64,000 bases of DNA from an uncultured Clostridia bacterium. Lineage in GTDB: Bacteria > Bacillota > Clostridia > Oscillospirales > CAG-272. The position numbers and the translations under genes were made by a program. The stretch is from NCBI GenBank assembly GCA_948466345.1, contig CAOKAC010000009.1, forward strand, positions 1-64,000, written 5' to 3'. The notes below the pieces were generated by a model that was not told the DNA's origin, did no database searches, and worked only from the letters and a program-made list of their open reading frames with translations. Of the stretch, positions 35,190-44,431 are shown piece by piece (position 1 is the stretch's first letter; every line of letters starts with the position of its first letter).

Positions 35190-35285
35190 TGAAATACTTT
35201 GTCCTTTTGCCTGAGAGATTAACGTCTACCACGTTTTGCCCCTTCGGCACGCAAAAACATGCGTTTCTCCAAAGTTCTATCCACT
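35190..35285 (-). promoter_or_regulatory. Glycine riboswitch aptamer
   Basis: Read on the minus strand, the leader holds the class hallmarks in order: TTTGGAGAA, GCCGAAGGGGCAA, then AATCTCTCAGGCAAAAGGAC, with ACTTTG/CAAAGT forming the closing P1 helix. These match the conserved core of glycine riboswitches. Only one complete aptamer is visible; the ~95 bases upstream may fold as the degenerate partner found with single-aptamer forms. It precedes an AGCS symporter gene and an intrinsic terminator, so control is at transcription elongation. Whether glycine turns the gene on or off is not decided by the sequence alone. Confidence 0.92.
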
Positions 35286-35379
35286 TACAGTCCAATGTTT
35301 TTGTAGTTCCTATCCATTTCCTGCAAGCTTCCTATAGATTTTCTATTTAATTTTATCGGAAATTGTCGTAACCAATTTT

Positions 35380-35408
35380 ATTATAGCAGAAAAAATCCCA
35401 ATATGCAA
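35380..35408 (-). promoter_or_regulatory. Promoter of the glycine-riboswitch transcript
   Basis: Minus strand: TTGCAT (35408-35403), 17 bases, TATAAT (35385-35380), with TGC just before the -10. It predicts a leader of about 290 bases. Confidence 0.8.
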
Positions 35409-35474
35409 TATATACGCACTTTTTTCGTATGACTGATGCCATAATCGGATATAATTTTATACGACACCAACATA

Positions 35475-35503
35475 TTGATTTTCCATATAATTTGTGCTAT
35501 TCT
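35475..35503 (+). promoter_or_regulatory. Promoter of the large unknown membrane-anchored protein
   Basis: TTGATT, 17 bases, TATTCT preceded by TGC (extended -10), 37 bases before the ATG at 35541. It is divergent from the riboswitch promoter. Confidence 0.55.
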
Positions 35504-35540
35504 GATATAGTACCATTCCAAAGAAAGGCAATGTGATATT

Positions 35541-37196
35541 ATGAAAAAAAGTTTTTCTGTTCCATTACGGATCTGCATCAATATTCTGATCACGCTCGCG
35601 GCTGCCGCAATATATTTTTATATTGTTCTGCCACCTATCAACGTCCAGTCCAGCGAATTTTGGACCTTTGCGTTTCTAATCTTAATTGTCTTCAGTGTTC
35701 TGACACTGCTTACCTGTAAAAATAAGCCGCAGGAGTCGGGAACACCCCACAGCTTGTTTTCTTTTCTTTGGAAAAATATACGTATACCTGTGATCCTGAT
35801 TGGTGTATGCTTGGCCATTTGTCTGATCGGCAGTATTCTTTCTGCTGTCATCTTCAATACTAAGGCCTACAGTTCCCTGATCCATATACAGGAAAGCGAT
35901 TTTTCAAAAGACGTCGCAGAAATATCCTATGATCAAATTCCCATGCTGGATGAAACCTCAGCCAACACCCTTGCAGCAAGAAAGCTGGGAGAACTGAGCG
36001 ATTTGGTCAGTCAGTTTGAAGTAGACGCCTCCTCAGCACAAATCAATTATAAAAACGCTCCTGTGCGGGTAACATATTTAAACTATGGCGACTTTTTCAA
36101 ATGGATGAACAATCGTGACAAAGGAATCCCCGCTTATATCGTGACAGATATGGTGACGCAGGAAGTATCTGTGATACGCCTGGAAGAAGGAATGAAATAC
36201 ACGCCTTCTGAACCTTTCAACCGAAATGTAGAGCGCCATTTGCGTTTTAAATTTCCTTGTATCATGTTTTCCGATATCAATTTTGAAATAGATGAAGACG
36301 GAACGCCTTACTGGGTAGCTTCTGTTATGAAAAAAACTATTGGCCTTTTCGGCGGCGCAGATATTACCGGCGCCGTACTGATGAACGCCGTTACAGGCGA
36401 ATGCAGCTACTATGATATCGAGGACGTTCCTACTTGGGTGGATCGAGTATTCAGCGCTGGTCTGATTATTGACCAGTATGATTATTATGGTGAATATAAA
36501 AATGGATATTGGAACTCTATTTTTGGCCAAAAAGGCTGTACGGTCACAACAGACGGATACAACTATATTGCACAAAACGACGATGTATGGGTATATACTG
36601 GTATTACTTCCGTTGGTGGAGATGAGTCCAATACAGGGTTTATTCTGGTAAATCAACGTACCAAAGAAGCAAAATATTATAGTGTAGCGGGGGCGGAAGA
36701 ATATTCTGCCATGAGCTCCGCCGAAGGGTCTGTTCAGCAGTTCAGCTACAACGCTACCTTCCCTCTGCTCCTGAATATTGAAGGACAGCCCACCTATTTT
36801 ATGGCGCTGAAGGACGACTCCAATTTGGTGAAGATGTATGCAATGGTAAATGTCCAGCAGTATCAAATTGTAAGCAACGGTACCTCACTTGCCGAGTGTG
36901 AGCAAAACTATTACGAATTGCTGCGCCAAAACAGCATTATCTCCGACGACACGGAAGTCCCCGATATAGAAAATGAAAAAGAACACATTTCTGGCATTAT
37001 TACGGAAATGCGAAGTGCGGTCGTAGAAGGAACCACTTACTATTATATAAAGTTAGACACAAATGCCGATCTATGGTTTAAGCTTTCGGCAGCAGAAAGT
37101 GAAGAAATAATTCTGTATAATATCCAGGATACCGTCTCCCTACTCTACGAAAAAGATATGGATGCGACAATTTTGCCAGCAATAATACAAAAATAA
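35541..37196 (+). CDS. Large membrane-anchored protein of unknown function
   Basis: 551 residues. Three hydrophobic helices are at about 10-31, 41-59 and 80-108, followed by a ~440-residue domain that should be outside the cell. The domain is rich in Tyr and beta strands, with repeated VxxxTxE(V/C)S..Y units (TDMVTQEVSVIRLEEG, MNAVTGECSYYDIEDVP, VNQRTKEAKYYSVAGA) suggesting three related blades or PepSY-like segments; this is my reading, not a known family. AAAGAAAGGC precedes the ATG. It has its own promoter and a strong terminator. Unrelated neighbours give no clue. Confidence 0.7.
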   Translation: MKKSFSVPLRICINILITLAAAAIYFYIVLPPINVQSSEFWTFAFLILIVFSVLTLLTCKNKPQESGTPHSLFSFLWKNIRIPVILIGVCLAICLIGSILSAVIFNTKAYSSLIHIQESDFSKDVAEISYDQIPMLDETSANTLAARKLGELSDLVSQFEVDASSAQINYKNAPVRVTYLNYGDFFKWMNNRDKGIPAYIVTDMVTQEVSVIRLEEGMKYTPSEPFNRNVERHLRFKFPCIMFSDINFEIDEDGTPYWVASVMKKTIGLFGGADITGAVLMNAVTGECSYYDIEDVPTWVDRVFSAGLIIDQYDYYGEYKNGYWNSIFGQKGCTVTTDGYNYIAQNDDVWVYTGITSVGGDESNTGFILVNQRTKEAKYYSVAGAEEYSAMSSAEGSVQQFSYNATFPLLLNIEGQPTYFMALKDDSNLVKMYAMVNVQQYQIVSNGTSLAECEQNYYELLRQNSIISDDTEVPDIENEKEHISGIITEMRSAVVEGTTYYYIKLDTNADLWFKLSAAESEEIILYNIQDTVSLLYEKDMDATILPAIIQK

Positions 37197-37230
37197 AAGA
37201 AAGGCCCTGGACTTCTAGGGCCTTTCTTTT
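37195..37230. terminator. Bidirectional terminator, unknown protein / rnfB
   Basis: AAAAGAAAGGCCCT / AGGGCCTTTCTTTT around an eight-base loop, flanked by both stop codons of the convergent genes. Confidence 0.93.
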
Positions 37231-38089
37231 ATCCTCGCATTGCATAATTATGTATTTCACCACGCCGTAATATCAATCCGTCCGCGCCCTCAATATCCGA
37301 CTTCCAAATAACGCCTGTTGGACATATATCATAGCATTGACCGCATCCCGCACAGAGACTGTAATCGATAGAAGCTAGTTTTCCCCGTACCTGTATTGCT
37401 CCGCGGGGGCAAACTTTTTCGCACGCACCGCATCCAGTACAGCCCGCTCCACAATTATATTGTCTGTGGCGTGCTTCTTCATGAGAAGAGCAACCGACCC
37501 AGTGATAACAATCATATGGAATCAAATGTATAATACGCTTGGGACAACTTTTTACGCAAATCCCGCAGCCGGTACATTTCTGATACTGTACCACAGCTAC
37601 ATCTCCAATGATTTCAATGGCATCAAAAGGACAGCTTTTTACGCAGCTTCCAAGTCCCACACATGCATATCTACAGCTTTTTTCTCCACCGCCAAGACGA
37701 GCGGCGGCGGCACAATCTTCAGCGCCACTTTCATATATATACTTTTTTCGGGTAGAAACGCCCCCTCCCGAACACATAACCTGGGCGCGCATACGGATTC
37801 CATGGGTTGAGTCTGTTCCCATAACCACGCCCACCGCCTGCGCCGTCCCGATGCCGCCAGCCAAGCAGACATCCGGTGCAGCAATTCCCCTTGCAACAGC
37901 CATTGCTGCTGAAGGACAGTCCGGATATCCGCAAGCACCGCAATTCTTTCCGGGCAGGCAATCCAATATCTTTTCCCGCAGTACTTCCCTGCGCACAGTA
38001 TCATCCGCCTGCGCTTTTTCCTGTAAAGCAGCGGTAATTAAGCCGATCACTGCAAATATAATTACAGCCAAAAGTATTCCGATAAACAT
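37229..38089 (-). CDS. rnfB: Rnf complex subunit B (iron-sulfur ferredoxin-interacting subunit)
   Basis: Electron-entry subunit of the ion-translocating ferredoxin:NAD+ oxidoreductase. It has an N-terminal membrane helix (2-22). The Fes domain is [15 protein letters not shown], with a further Cys ~19 residues on. Four Cys-rich ferredoxin-type clusters follow ([45 protein letters not shown]). Last gene of rnfCDGEAB. It ends in a shared terminator. 286 residues agrees with clostridial RnfB. Clusters are complete, so the subunit should be functional. Confidence 0.95.
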   Translation of the reverse strand: MFIGILLAVIIFAVIGLITAALQEKAQADDTVRREVLREKILDCLPGKNCGACGYPDCPSAAMAVARGIAAPDVCLAGGIGTAQAVGVVMGTDSTHGIRMRAQVMCSGGGVSTRKKYIYESGAEDCAAAARLGGGEKSCRYACVGLGSCVKSCPFDAIEIIGDVAVVQYQKCTGCGICVKSCPKRIIHLIPYDCYHWVGCSSHEEARHRQYNCGAGCTGCGACEKVCPRGAIQVRGKLASIDYSLCAGCGQCYDICPTGVIWKSDIEGADGLILRRGEIHNYAMRG

Positions 38090-38128
38090 TTAGATAATCC
38101 CTTCTTCCCTTATCTTGGCTGTTTCGTG

Positions 38129-38698
38129 TTAGAAATGGAGTCCGGCAAAACCGGAGAACGCCATTACTGCCAAGGCGGCTGCCGTAATCATTATGGGAAT
38201 GCCTGCAAAAGCGGCAGGCGGCGCACAATGAGAAATCTTTTCTCGAATGCTTGCAAAAACAAGGGCGGCCAGAGTGTATCCTATTCCCGCACCTAAGAAA
38301 AGAAGGAATGCGGCACCGATATTCAAATTCTGCTCTATCGCCAAAAATACAGCTCCTATAATGACAGCATTTGTGGTAAGCATCGGGATTTGTGCCCGCA
38401 ATATTTCTGCAAATATGCTGTTTTTAACAGCAGCTTCCACCCCTGCTACAACAGTTGTAATCAAAAGAACGCCGATAGGAAGTGTTAAAAAAGAAATTTT
38501 CAGCGGAGAAAGAACAAAAATATACAGCAAATAGGTCAATCCGCCCCCTACAAGCGATACGGCTGTTACTAGTCCGCCGCCTCTGACTGCAGAAGAAGGT
38601 TTTTCAGATGAAATAAAGGACTGCTCGATTCCCAAAAACTTTGAAAAGACAAAATTGTCTGTAAAAATTGCGGTCAGCAATAACAATACGTATTCCAT
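38129..38698 (-). CDS. rnfA: Rnf complex subunit A
   Basis: Integral membrane subunit with six helices. Family signatures are ILTAIFTDNFVFSKFLGI-like (here LLTAIFTDNFVFSKFLGIEQ), VTAVSLVGGGLTYLLY, and the C-terminal GIPIMITAAALAVMAFSGF. It forms an inverted-topology pair with RnfE around an Fe-S site and is part of the ion path. 189 residues, usual size. It starts nine bases after rnfE and precedes rnfB by 39 bases. Confidence 0.95.
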   Translation of the reverse strand: MEYVLLLLTAIFTDNFVFSKFLGIEQSFISSEKPSSAVRGGGLVTAVSLVGGGLTYLLYIFVLSPLKISFLTLPIGVLLITTVVAGVEAAVKNSIFAEILRAQIPMLTTNAVIIGAVFLAIEQNLNIGAAFLLFLGAGIGYTLAALVFASIREKISHCAPPAAFAGIPIMITAAALAVMAFSGFAGLHF

Positions 38699-38707
38699 TA
38701 CATCCTC

Positions 38708-39337
38708 CTACACAGTTTCCGGATTTGCAGCAGCCTTTTTCTCGCTGCGTATCTGTATATACTGAAATACTGCCGCCCATACCGCAATCAGCAGCAACGC
38801 ACCGGCAGGATGTGACAGAAAAGAAACTGGCGCGGCAGGAAAGACCTGCCATCCCCCATGACCCAACGGATCCGCTAACAAGCGGCCTGTACCAAACAAT
38901 TCCCGAATGAAGCCGGATCCCAGCATGATCGCACCGAACTCCACTCCGGCAATCAATCCATCTACAGCAGCCGGACCAGGCAGGTTCAGCGCAGAAAAAG
39001 TTTCCATACGCATAACCATAACGCAGCTGACAGCCAAAACCGGCAAATAAATTCCCAGCGCTGTCACTACGACGGGAAAAATAGCGCGCATAATTAAATA
39101 TACAACGGAAACAGAGAAGCTGGAGATGAGTAAATAAACAGGCATTCGCAGTTTTGTAGGAATGATTTTACGCAAAACAGATATCAGTACGGCAGACAAC
39201 GTAAGAGATATCAATAAAGCGCTGGCAATAGCCACGGAACAGGAAATCGTAGTTGTCACTGCAAGGGCTGGACACAAAGCAAGCATTTGCAGCATCGATA
39301 ACGTATCGCTGCTTTTTAATTTCGTCTTTAGTAACAT
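38708..39337 (-). CDS. rnfE: Rnf complex subunit E
   Basis: Membrane subunit paralogous to RnfA. It has six helices with the blocks LCPALAVTTTISCSVAIA, KLRMPVYLLISSFSVSVVYL and GAIMLGSGFIRELFGTGR. The paired Cys-containing start of helix 1 matches the RnfA/E Fe-S site. 209 residues is normal. It follows rnfG by 32 bases in operon order C-D-G-E-A-B, the standard clostridial order. Confidence 0.94.
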   Translation of the reverse strand: MLLKTKLKSSDTLSMLQMLALCPALAVTTTISCSVAIASALLISLTLSAVLISVLRKIIPTKLRMPVYLLISSFSVSVVYLIMRAIFPVVVTALGIYLPVLAVSCVMVMRMETFSALNLPGPAAVDGLIAGVEFGAIMLGSGFIRELFGTGRLLADPLGHGGWQVFPAAPVSFLSHPAGALLLIAVWAAVFQYIQIRSEKKAAANPETV

Positions 39338-39369
39338 ATATCGCTCCCATAAGCATCACAGATTTTTTA

Positions 39370-40485
39370 TCAACCCCAGCCGGGCCAATTCCCGCCTCCG
39401 GTAGTTTCTTCAGAGGGGGCGGTAGTGTCGACGTCTCCTGTGGTTTCCTCTGGCACTGTTGTACTTTCTGCTGGCGGCTTTGTTTCAGGTGATGTTGTCA
39501 CGGGTGGTGGAGTCGTCACAGGCGGCGCATTTGTAACAGCCGGAGGTTGTGAAGGCGCTTGTGTATCTGTAGTAGTTTCCTCTGCAGTCGTCTCGCCTGG
39601 TTCTTCTGTCTCTGTCTCATAAACAGTTGTGTCGTCTTCTCCTTGGGCAGAACCATTGTTTGCATCGCCGGTATTGGCATTGGCTCCGCCAACATTATTT
39701 CCCCCAAACGCGGTATCGTCCCCTGGACGTGTGGTTATGGAAGGCACTTTTGTCGTCTCAGTCGCTGCAGTCGTTTCTGCTGTCTCTTCCTTTTGCAGAT
39801 CATCTTCCATTTCCGCAGCAGAAATGGTTTCAACATCTAAATCTTCAGCAATAGCCAGGAAATCCAGTTCCAATTTCAACACCTGCGCCACACTATCTTT
39901 TACAGAAAGGCTGGATACGGTTGCTCCGGATATTAAATCTATACTTATATTCTCATCCGGCATACCTACAAATTGAGAAAGAAATTTGTTTCCCTCGATT
40001 TTGCTGCCAAGGCCTTCCGATTCCTTATGAGACAAAATCTGCACTTGAGATACCTTGTTATCCGCGTCGAACGCCACAAGCATCTCAATAGAGCCAATAT
40101 ATCCCTTATCTGCAACATATACAGCGTAGCCCGCGAGCTTTCCTTTATAGTAGGCCACATATACGGGAAAATCCTCTACCATATCATACAACTCTGCCCG
40201 GTCACATCCGGGAAAGAGTGTCAAAACTGCATCTCTGCGGATATCCTTTTGTCCCTTTTCTGCTGCAAACACGGTAAATACATTAGTAAGAGCTAGGACC
40301 AGCGCACATACCGCACATAATATCACAAAAAAAAGAGAGTTTTTCATATTTGACACACCGGCGGCTGCGTTCCTACTTGGAGCAGGTGCAAACTCATCCG
40401 GATCAAATTCCGGAGAGTTGATATCCGCTTCCGTCAACCGTTTCGGCTGTTTATTTCCCAAATTGCCGCGATCTTTTTCTTTCAT
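39370..40485 (-). CDS. rnfG: Rnf complex subunit G with long Thr/Glu/Pro tail
   Basis: The flavin subunit: N-terminal cytoplasmic segment, one helix at about 47-67, then an extracytoplasmic FMN-binding domain. The covalent FMN Thr is in LISGATVSSLSVKD (about residue 190). From about residue 220 a tail of ~150 residues is added, nearly all Thr, Glu, Pro, Asp, Asn and Gly, ending GGGNWPGWG. Typical RnfG is about 180-220 residues, so the tail is an extension. ATG 40485 has GGAG six bases upstream; the TTG at 40497 is not preferred. The flavin motif is intact. Confidence 0.92.
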   Translation of the reverse strand: MKEKDRGNLGNKQPKRLTEADINSPEFDPDEFAPAPSRNAAAGVSNMKNSLFFVILCAVCALVLALTNVFTVFAAEKGQKDIRRDAVLTLFPGCDRAELYDMVEDFPVYVAYYKGKLAGYAVYVADKGYIGSIEMLVAFDADNKVSQVQILSHKESEGLGSKIEGNKFLSQFVGMPDENISIDLISGATVSSLSVKDSVAQVLKLELDFLAIAEDLDVETISAAEMEDDLQKEETAETTAATETTKVPSITTRPGDDTAFGGNNVGGANANTGDANNGSAQGEDDTTVYETETEEPGETTAEETTTDTQAPSQPPAVTNAPPVTTPPPVTTSPETKPPAESTTVPEETTGDVDTTAPSEETTGGGNWPGWG

Positions 40486-40527
40486 GTAACACTCCAACCT
40501 TTCAAAGGTTTTTAGGGTCGTAATGCC

Positions 40528-41535
40528 TTATTTCTTTACCTCGGTCGCCTTTCCAAAACGCACCGGTACAGTAACACGTTCCATCAGCGGTACAAACAAA
40601 TTCATAATTAGCACCGCATACGCTGCGCCCTCAGGATATGCACCGAAATACCGGATAAATACTGTAATCAGTCCGCAGCCGGCACCAAAAATCAGCCGAC
40701 CGCCATTGGTAACCGGTGTGGTCGAATAATCATTTGCCGCAATAAAGGCACAAAATAACAACCCGCCTGTAAATATACTAAACAACGCAAAATTTCCATT
40801 TTCTCCTTCAATACGCGGGAAAAAGAAAAATAAAGCGGCAGCAGTCCCAAGAAAAGCGACTGGAATATGCCAGGTAATTACCTTACGGATAAGCAAATAA
40901 ACCAAACCAATGGCAAGGGCCACAGCAGAAATTTCGCCAATGGCACCGACATAATCCCCCAACACATAGTCAAATAAAGAATTGGAAGGAAGGACACGCT
41001 CCTTTAGGGAAACAAGTGGCGTTGCACGGGAAATTATATCTGTTTTGCCCACTGCAAAGCGTGTCATTTCCTCCGGCCAGCACAATGCAAGAAATACCCT
41101 TCCAGCTAAAGCGGGATTGACTAAATTTTTACCAATACCCCCAAAAAGTCCTTTTGCAACAACAATTGCAAAAAAGGCGCCAACAACAGGAATCCAAAAA
41201 GATACCTTGGAAGGCAAGCTAAGTCCTAAAATCAGCCCTGTTACTACAGCTGACAAATCCGTAATCATCAGCGTGCGTTTTGCAATTTTTTGAAAAACTG
41301 CCTCAAACAGGACGCTGGATGCAACACTGATCAATACCACTATAAGCGCACGCAAACCAAAGGTAAATATACCCCACAAAAATGCAGGCACCAAAGCGAT
41401 GATCACATCTAACATCAATGCCCTTGTAGTATCTAAGCTTTTTATGTGCGGCGCAGGAGACACACACAGCAGACTTGGAAGTGTATATACCGTGTCTTTT
41501 GCCACAGATTTATTCTTTTGATTTATTTCATTCAT
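40528..41535 (-). CDS. rnfD: Rnf complex subunit D
   Basis: Integral membrane subunit carrying covalent FMN on a Thr (here DYSTTPVT) and probably the main ion channel. The start SPAPHIKSLDTTRALMLDVI is typical. GLILGLSLPSKVSFWIPVVG and GGIGKNLVNPALAGRVFLAL are conserved. About nine helices, 335 residues. Starts 11 bases after rnfC and is followed 42 bases later by rnfG. Signature residues are all present. Confidence 0.95.
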   Translation of the reverse strand: MNEINQKNKSVAKDTVYTLPSLLCVSPAPHIKSLDTTRALMLDVIIALVPAFLWGIFTFGLRALIVVLISVASSVLFEAVFQKIAKRTLMITDLSAVVTGLILGLSLPSKVSFWIPVVGAFFAIVVAKGLFGGIGKNLVNPALAGRVFLALCWPEEMTRFAVGKTDIISRATPLVSLKERVLPSNSLFDYVLGDYVGAIGEISAVALAIGLVYLLIRKVITWHIPVAFLGTAAALFFFFPRIEGENGNFALFSIFTGGLLFCAFIAANDYSTTPVTNGGRLIFGAGCGLITVFIRYFGAYPEGAAYAVLIMNLFVPLMERVTVPVRFGKATEVKK

Positions 41536-41546
41536 CGCGCTTGTTC

Positions 41547-42881
41547 CTATCCTTCATGCCTTGCATCGTTTCTGCGCTGTTCCAGCACTGCCATTTTTGC
41601 CCGTACAGCAAGCTGCGTTACAGGTACGCCACCCGGACATATATACGAACATGTTCCGCATTCAATACAATCTGTCGCGCCAAAAGCAGCAGCCTCATCT
41701 ACTCGTCCGATTTCTATAGCAGACGCAATTTTCAAGGGCATCAGCTTCATTGGACATGCGCGCACGCAACGGCCACATCGGATACACACCGGAGGGAGTT
41801 TGGATTCGTAGTCAAAATATTCGCTAAGTACCAAAACAGCTGCGGTCGTTTTGTTTATCGGAGCATCCGCATCCCACTGGGCTTGTCCCATCATGGGACC
41901 GCCGCAAATGATTTTTTTCGGCTGTGCACAAAGACCGCCACAGCATTCGATCAAGTCTGAGATAGGCGTCCCAATCGGTACCAAAAGATTTTTCGGCGTT
42001 TGGATACAGTCTCCGTCTACAGTGACAATTCGGCGCACTAAAGGCATTCCCTTTGCTAGAGCCTCATACACTGCAGCACAGGTCTGTGCATTAAAAACTA
42101 CGATTCCAACGTCTAGAGGCGTTCTGCCGCCTGGTATCTCTTTTTTTGTCAGGGCATAGACAAGCTGCTTTTCTGATCCTGCCGGATACTTAGATGTAAC
42201 TTTTTTTATCTCAATCAGCTTTGCATCTCCAATCAATGACTGCAGCGCTGCCCGTTCTTCTTTTTGGATGCCTTCCACTGCAATCCATGCCCGCTGGATT
42301 CCTAAGGCAACCATGATTATTTTCAATCCGTGAATGATTGCTGCCGGATTTTCCAATACAAGTCTATGACTGGCACAGGCAAACGGCTCACTTTCAATAC
42401 AATTTACAATCAAAGTGTCTGCTCTTCCTGCCGCTGCCGCAAGTTTTGCATAAGCGGGAAAGGCCGCCGCACCCATTCCTGTGATTCCTGCAGACCGCAC
42501 TGCAGCAATGATCTCTTCAGAAGTTGCTTCTGAAAGTTTTTTTCCAAAGGGCTGTACCGTATCATCCAACATATTCTGGCCATCGTTTTCAATTACGATA
42601 TTGTAAGAAGTGCCACCTCGCTGGGCTGTGACTTCCTCTATTTGGACAACCGTTCCGGAAACACTAGCATGAACGGGGCACCCTAATCCCCCTGGAACAT
42701 CGCCGATCATTTGTCCCACGCGGACCTGCTCACCCACCTTTACAACAGGCTTGCACATGATTCCCACATGCTGACTGAGAGAAACAGAAACTTTTGCTAC
42801 AGGCGCAATCTCTTCTATAGGAATATTTTTTGTATATTTATGATCATCGGGCCAGACTCCGCCCTTGAAGGTGTAAGCCAA
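41547..42881 (-). CDS. rnfC: Rnf complex subunit C (NADH/flavin and Fe-S subunit)
   Basis: Peripheral subunit that passes electrons to NAD+. It has an N-terminal barrel-sandwich (biotinyl-like) region, an NADH/FMN-binding region (GITGMGAAAFPAYAKL; VNCIESEPFACASHRL), a SLBB domain, and two 4Fe-4S motifs at the C-terminus (CIRCGRCVRACPMKL; CIECGTCSYICPGGV). The start codon is TTG at 42881, with AGAGGTG seven bases upstream located immediately after the GH43 stop codon. 444 residues. First gene of the rnf operon, apparently in the same transcript as the glycosidase. Confidence 0.95.
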   Translation of the reverse strand: MAYTFKGGVWPDDHKYTKNIPIEEIAPVAKVSVSLSQHVGIMCKPVVKVGEQVRVGQMIGDVPGGLGCPVHASVSGTVVQIEEVTAQRGGTSYNIVIENDGQNMLDDTVQPFGKKLSEATSEEIIAAVRSAGITGMGAAAFPAYAKLAAAAGRADTLIVNCIESEPFACASHRLVLENPAAIIHGLKIIMVALGIQRAWIAVEGIQKEERAALQSLIGDAKLIEIKKVTSKYPAGSEKQLVYALTKKEIPGGRTPLDVGIVVFNAQTCAAVYEALAKGMPLVRRIVTVDGDCIQTPKNLLVPIGTPISDLIECCGGLCAQPKKIICGGPMMGQAQWDADAPINKTTAAVLVLSEYFDYESKLPPVCIRCGRCVRACPMKLMPLKIASAIEIGRVDEAAAFGATDCIECGTCSYICPGGVPVTQLAVRAKMAVLEQRRNDARHEG

Positions 42882-42896
42882 AATCGTTCACCTCTG

Positions 42897-44309
42897 TTAA
42901 GATTGATTTTCTTCCCAGCGTCCAAAAACAGTAAAGTTTACAAGACCTGGTGCAATACCCTGCGGCCACTTGCAGATCACAAGACGAACCCGCTTTGTTT
43001 TCATATGGCGCAGCGGCCGGTAGTCGATAATCAGATCTTCACTACTTTCTGAACGATCCAGCACGCAAACCCATCCGCCCTTTTCATCTTCCGCCTCAAT
43101 TTTATATCCAAAAGCGCCTGCCAGTATCCCTCTTTTGATATCCAGTCCTACATCCCGCCAGATAATTCTTGCACTGTATATATCAAGCGGCGTATCAGAA
43201 AGAGATACCTGTACTGTCAAGGCAGGATTTTGGTCTCCCTTTGCAGGCTGCCACCAGGACAGCATACTGTCGTCCACCGCATATATAGGATCTCTTCCCG
43301 GCGCACTGGAAGTAGCGGCAGCCTTTTTGTGCTGGGTTACCGGGACAAGTCCCGCGCTGTTTCCGCTATAAGGCTGCGTCTGGATTCCCGGCGCCCACTG
43401 CGGAATCTCCGAAGATGCCGTTGCAATAATATCCCCGTTTTCGTTAAAGCCAATTGGATCATATCCGATGCGGCGTTCATACTCCCCCGCATAGCACATA
43501 CAGCAGGTATAAAACGCCCATGTCGTACCGCCTGGGCCATCTACAATACAGCCATGTCCAGGGCCCCGCACAAGTCCTGACCGATTGGTCATGAAGGGAC
43601 TTGTTTCCATATACTCCCATGGGCCTAGGGGAGATTTCCCCTTGTATGCTCCCATGGCATAGGTAATCCACTCCGTTCCTGGACCACAGTAGGTAAGGTA
43701 GTAGGTGTCACCCCGCTTATACATCCAAGCGCCTTCCGTCCAGCTATAGGAACCGTCTTCGTTCCAGTCTCCCATCCTCTCCCAAGAATGCTCCGCTGTA
43801 TTCATTGAAAACATCACTTCTAAAGGAGAGATCAGCTGTACCGGGTTGCCCGGATCTAGTCTTGCCCCACTAATGGCGCCACCGCATCCGCAATACAGAT
43901 ATAAACTACCGTCCGTATCTGAAAACAACATAGGGTCATCTACATAAATAGCATGGCCTTCCATATCCAACATTGGACCCAGTGCCTGAAAAGGACCTAG
44001 GGGACTTTCGCTCTCATATAAAACAGACGAGCTTGCCAGAAGATAAAACCTGCCATTGTGTTTCACAACAGTAGGCGCATATCCGCAGTCATACGGTTCC
44101 ATCTTTTGATGCTTCCAAGTAACGAAATCTTCTGACCAGTACACCATTCCACAGGATGGATACAAATACCATTTTTCATTTTCATACAGCACGGTAGGAT
44201 CGGCAGTCTCACGATAGTCCATGCGGGTTTTGCCTTCTATATAACAATTCCTGCCGATTGGGTAGTCCGGCAATGGAATCGGATTGCAATAGGTTTTTTC
44301 AATATCCAT
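42897..44309 (-). CDS. Glycoside hydrolase family 43 protein
   Basis: Five-bladed beta-propeller glycosidase, usually acting on arabinose or xylose side chains. The general base is in the ADPTVL motif after the opening CNPIPLPDYPIG, the pKa-modulating Asp in VDDPMLFSD and the acid in WTEGAWMYKR. A C-terminal ~130-residue beta domain follows (QPAKGDQNPALTVQVSL). No signal peptide is present, so it is cytoplasmic. 470 residues. It has an extended -10 promoter and lies 15 bases before rnfC. No transporter or other sugar gene is adjacent. Arabinofuranosidase or xylosidase are both possible. Confidence 0.87.
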   Translation of the reverse strand: MDIEKTYCNPIPLPDYPIGRNCYIEGKTRMDYRETADPTVLYENEKWYLYPSCGMVYWSEDFVTWKHQKMEPYDCGYAPTVVKHNGRFYLLASSSVLYESESPLGPFQALGPMLDMEGHAIYVDDPMLFSDTDGSLYLYCGCGGAISGARLDPGNPVQLISPLEVMFSMNTAEHSWERMGDWNEDGSYSWTEGAWMYKRGDTYYLTYCGPGTEWITYAMGAYKGKSPLGPWEYMETSPFMTNRSGLVRGPGHGCIVDGPGGTTWAFYTCCMCYAGEYERRIGYDPIGFNENGDIIATASSEIPQWAPGIQTQPYSGNSAGLVPVTQHKKAAATSSAPGRDPIYAVDDSMLSWWQPAKGDQNPALTVQVSLSDTPLDIYSARIIWRDVGLDIKRGILAGAFGYKIEAEDEKGGWVCVLDRSESSEDLIIDYRPLRHMKTKRVRLVICKWPQGIAPGLVNFTVFGRWEENQS

Positions 44310-44431
44310 GATTTTGCAGCACCTTTCTGTAATGCCATGATTTATGATTGCATAAAGTGCAATCTACAACGAAAGCTGCGGCAGCAGCCACGCCACTGCA
44401 AAGCAGCTACTATATTCATAGAGATAAAATA

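Noticed and set aside
39425..39622. A Val/Gly/Ser-rich frame on the plus strand opposite rnfG
   Set aside because: It is the antisense of the low-complexity Thr/Pro codons of the RnfG tail and not an independent gene.
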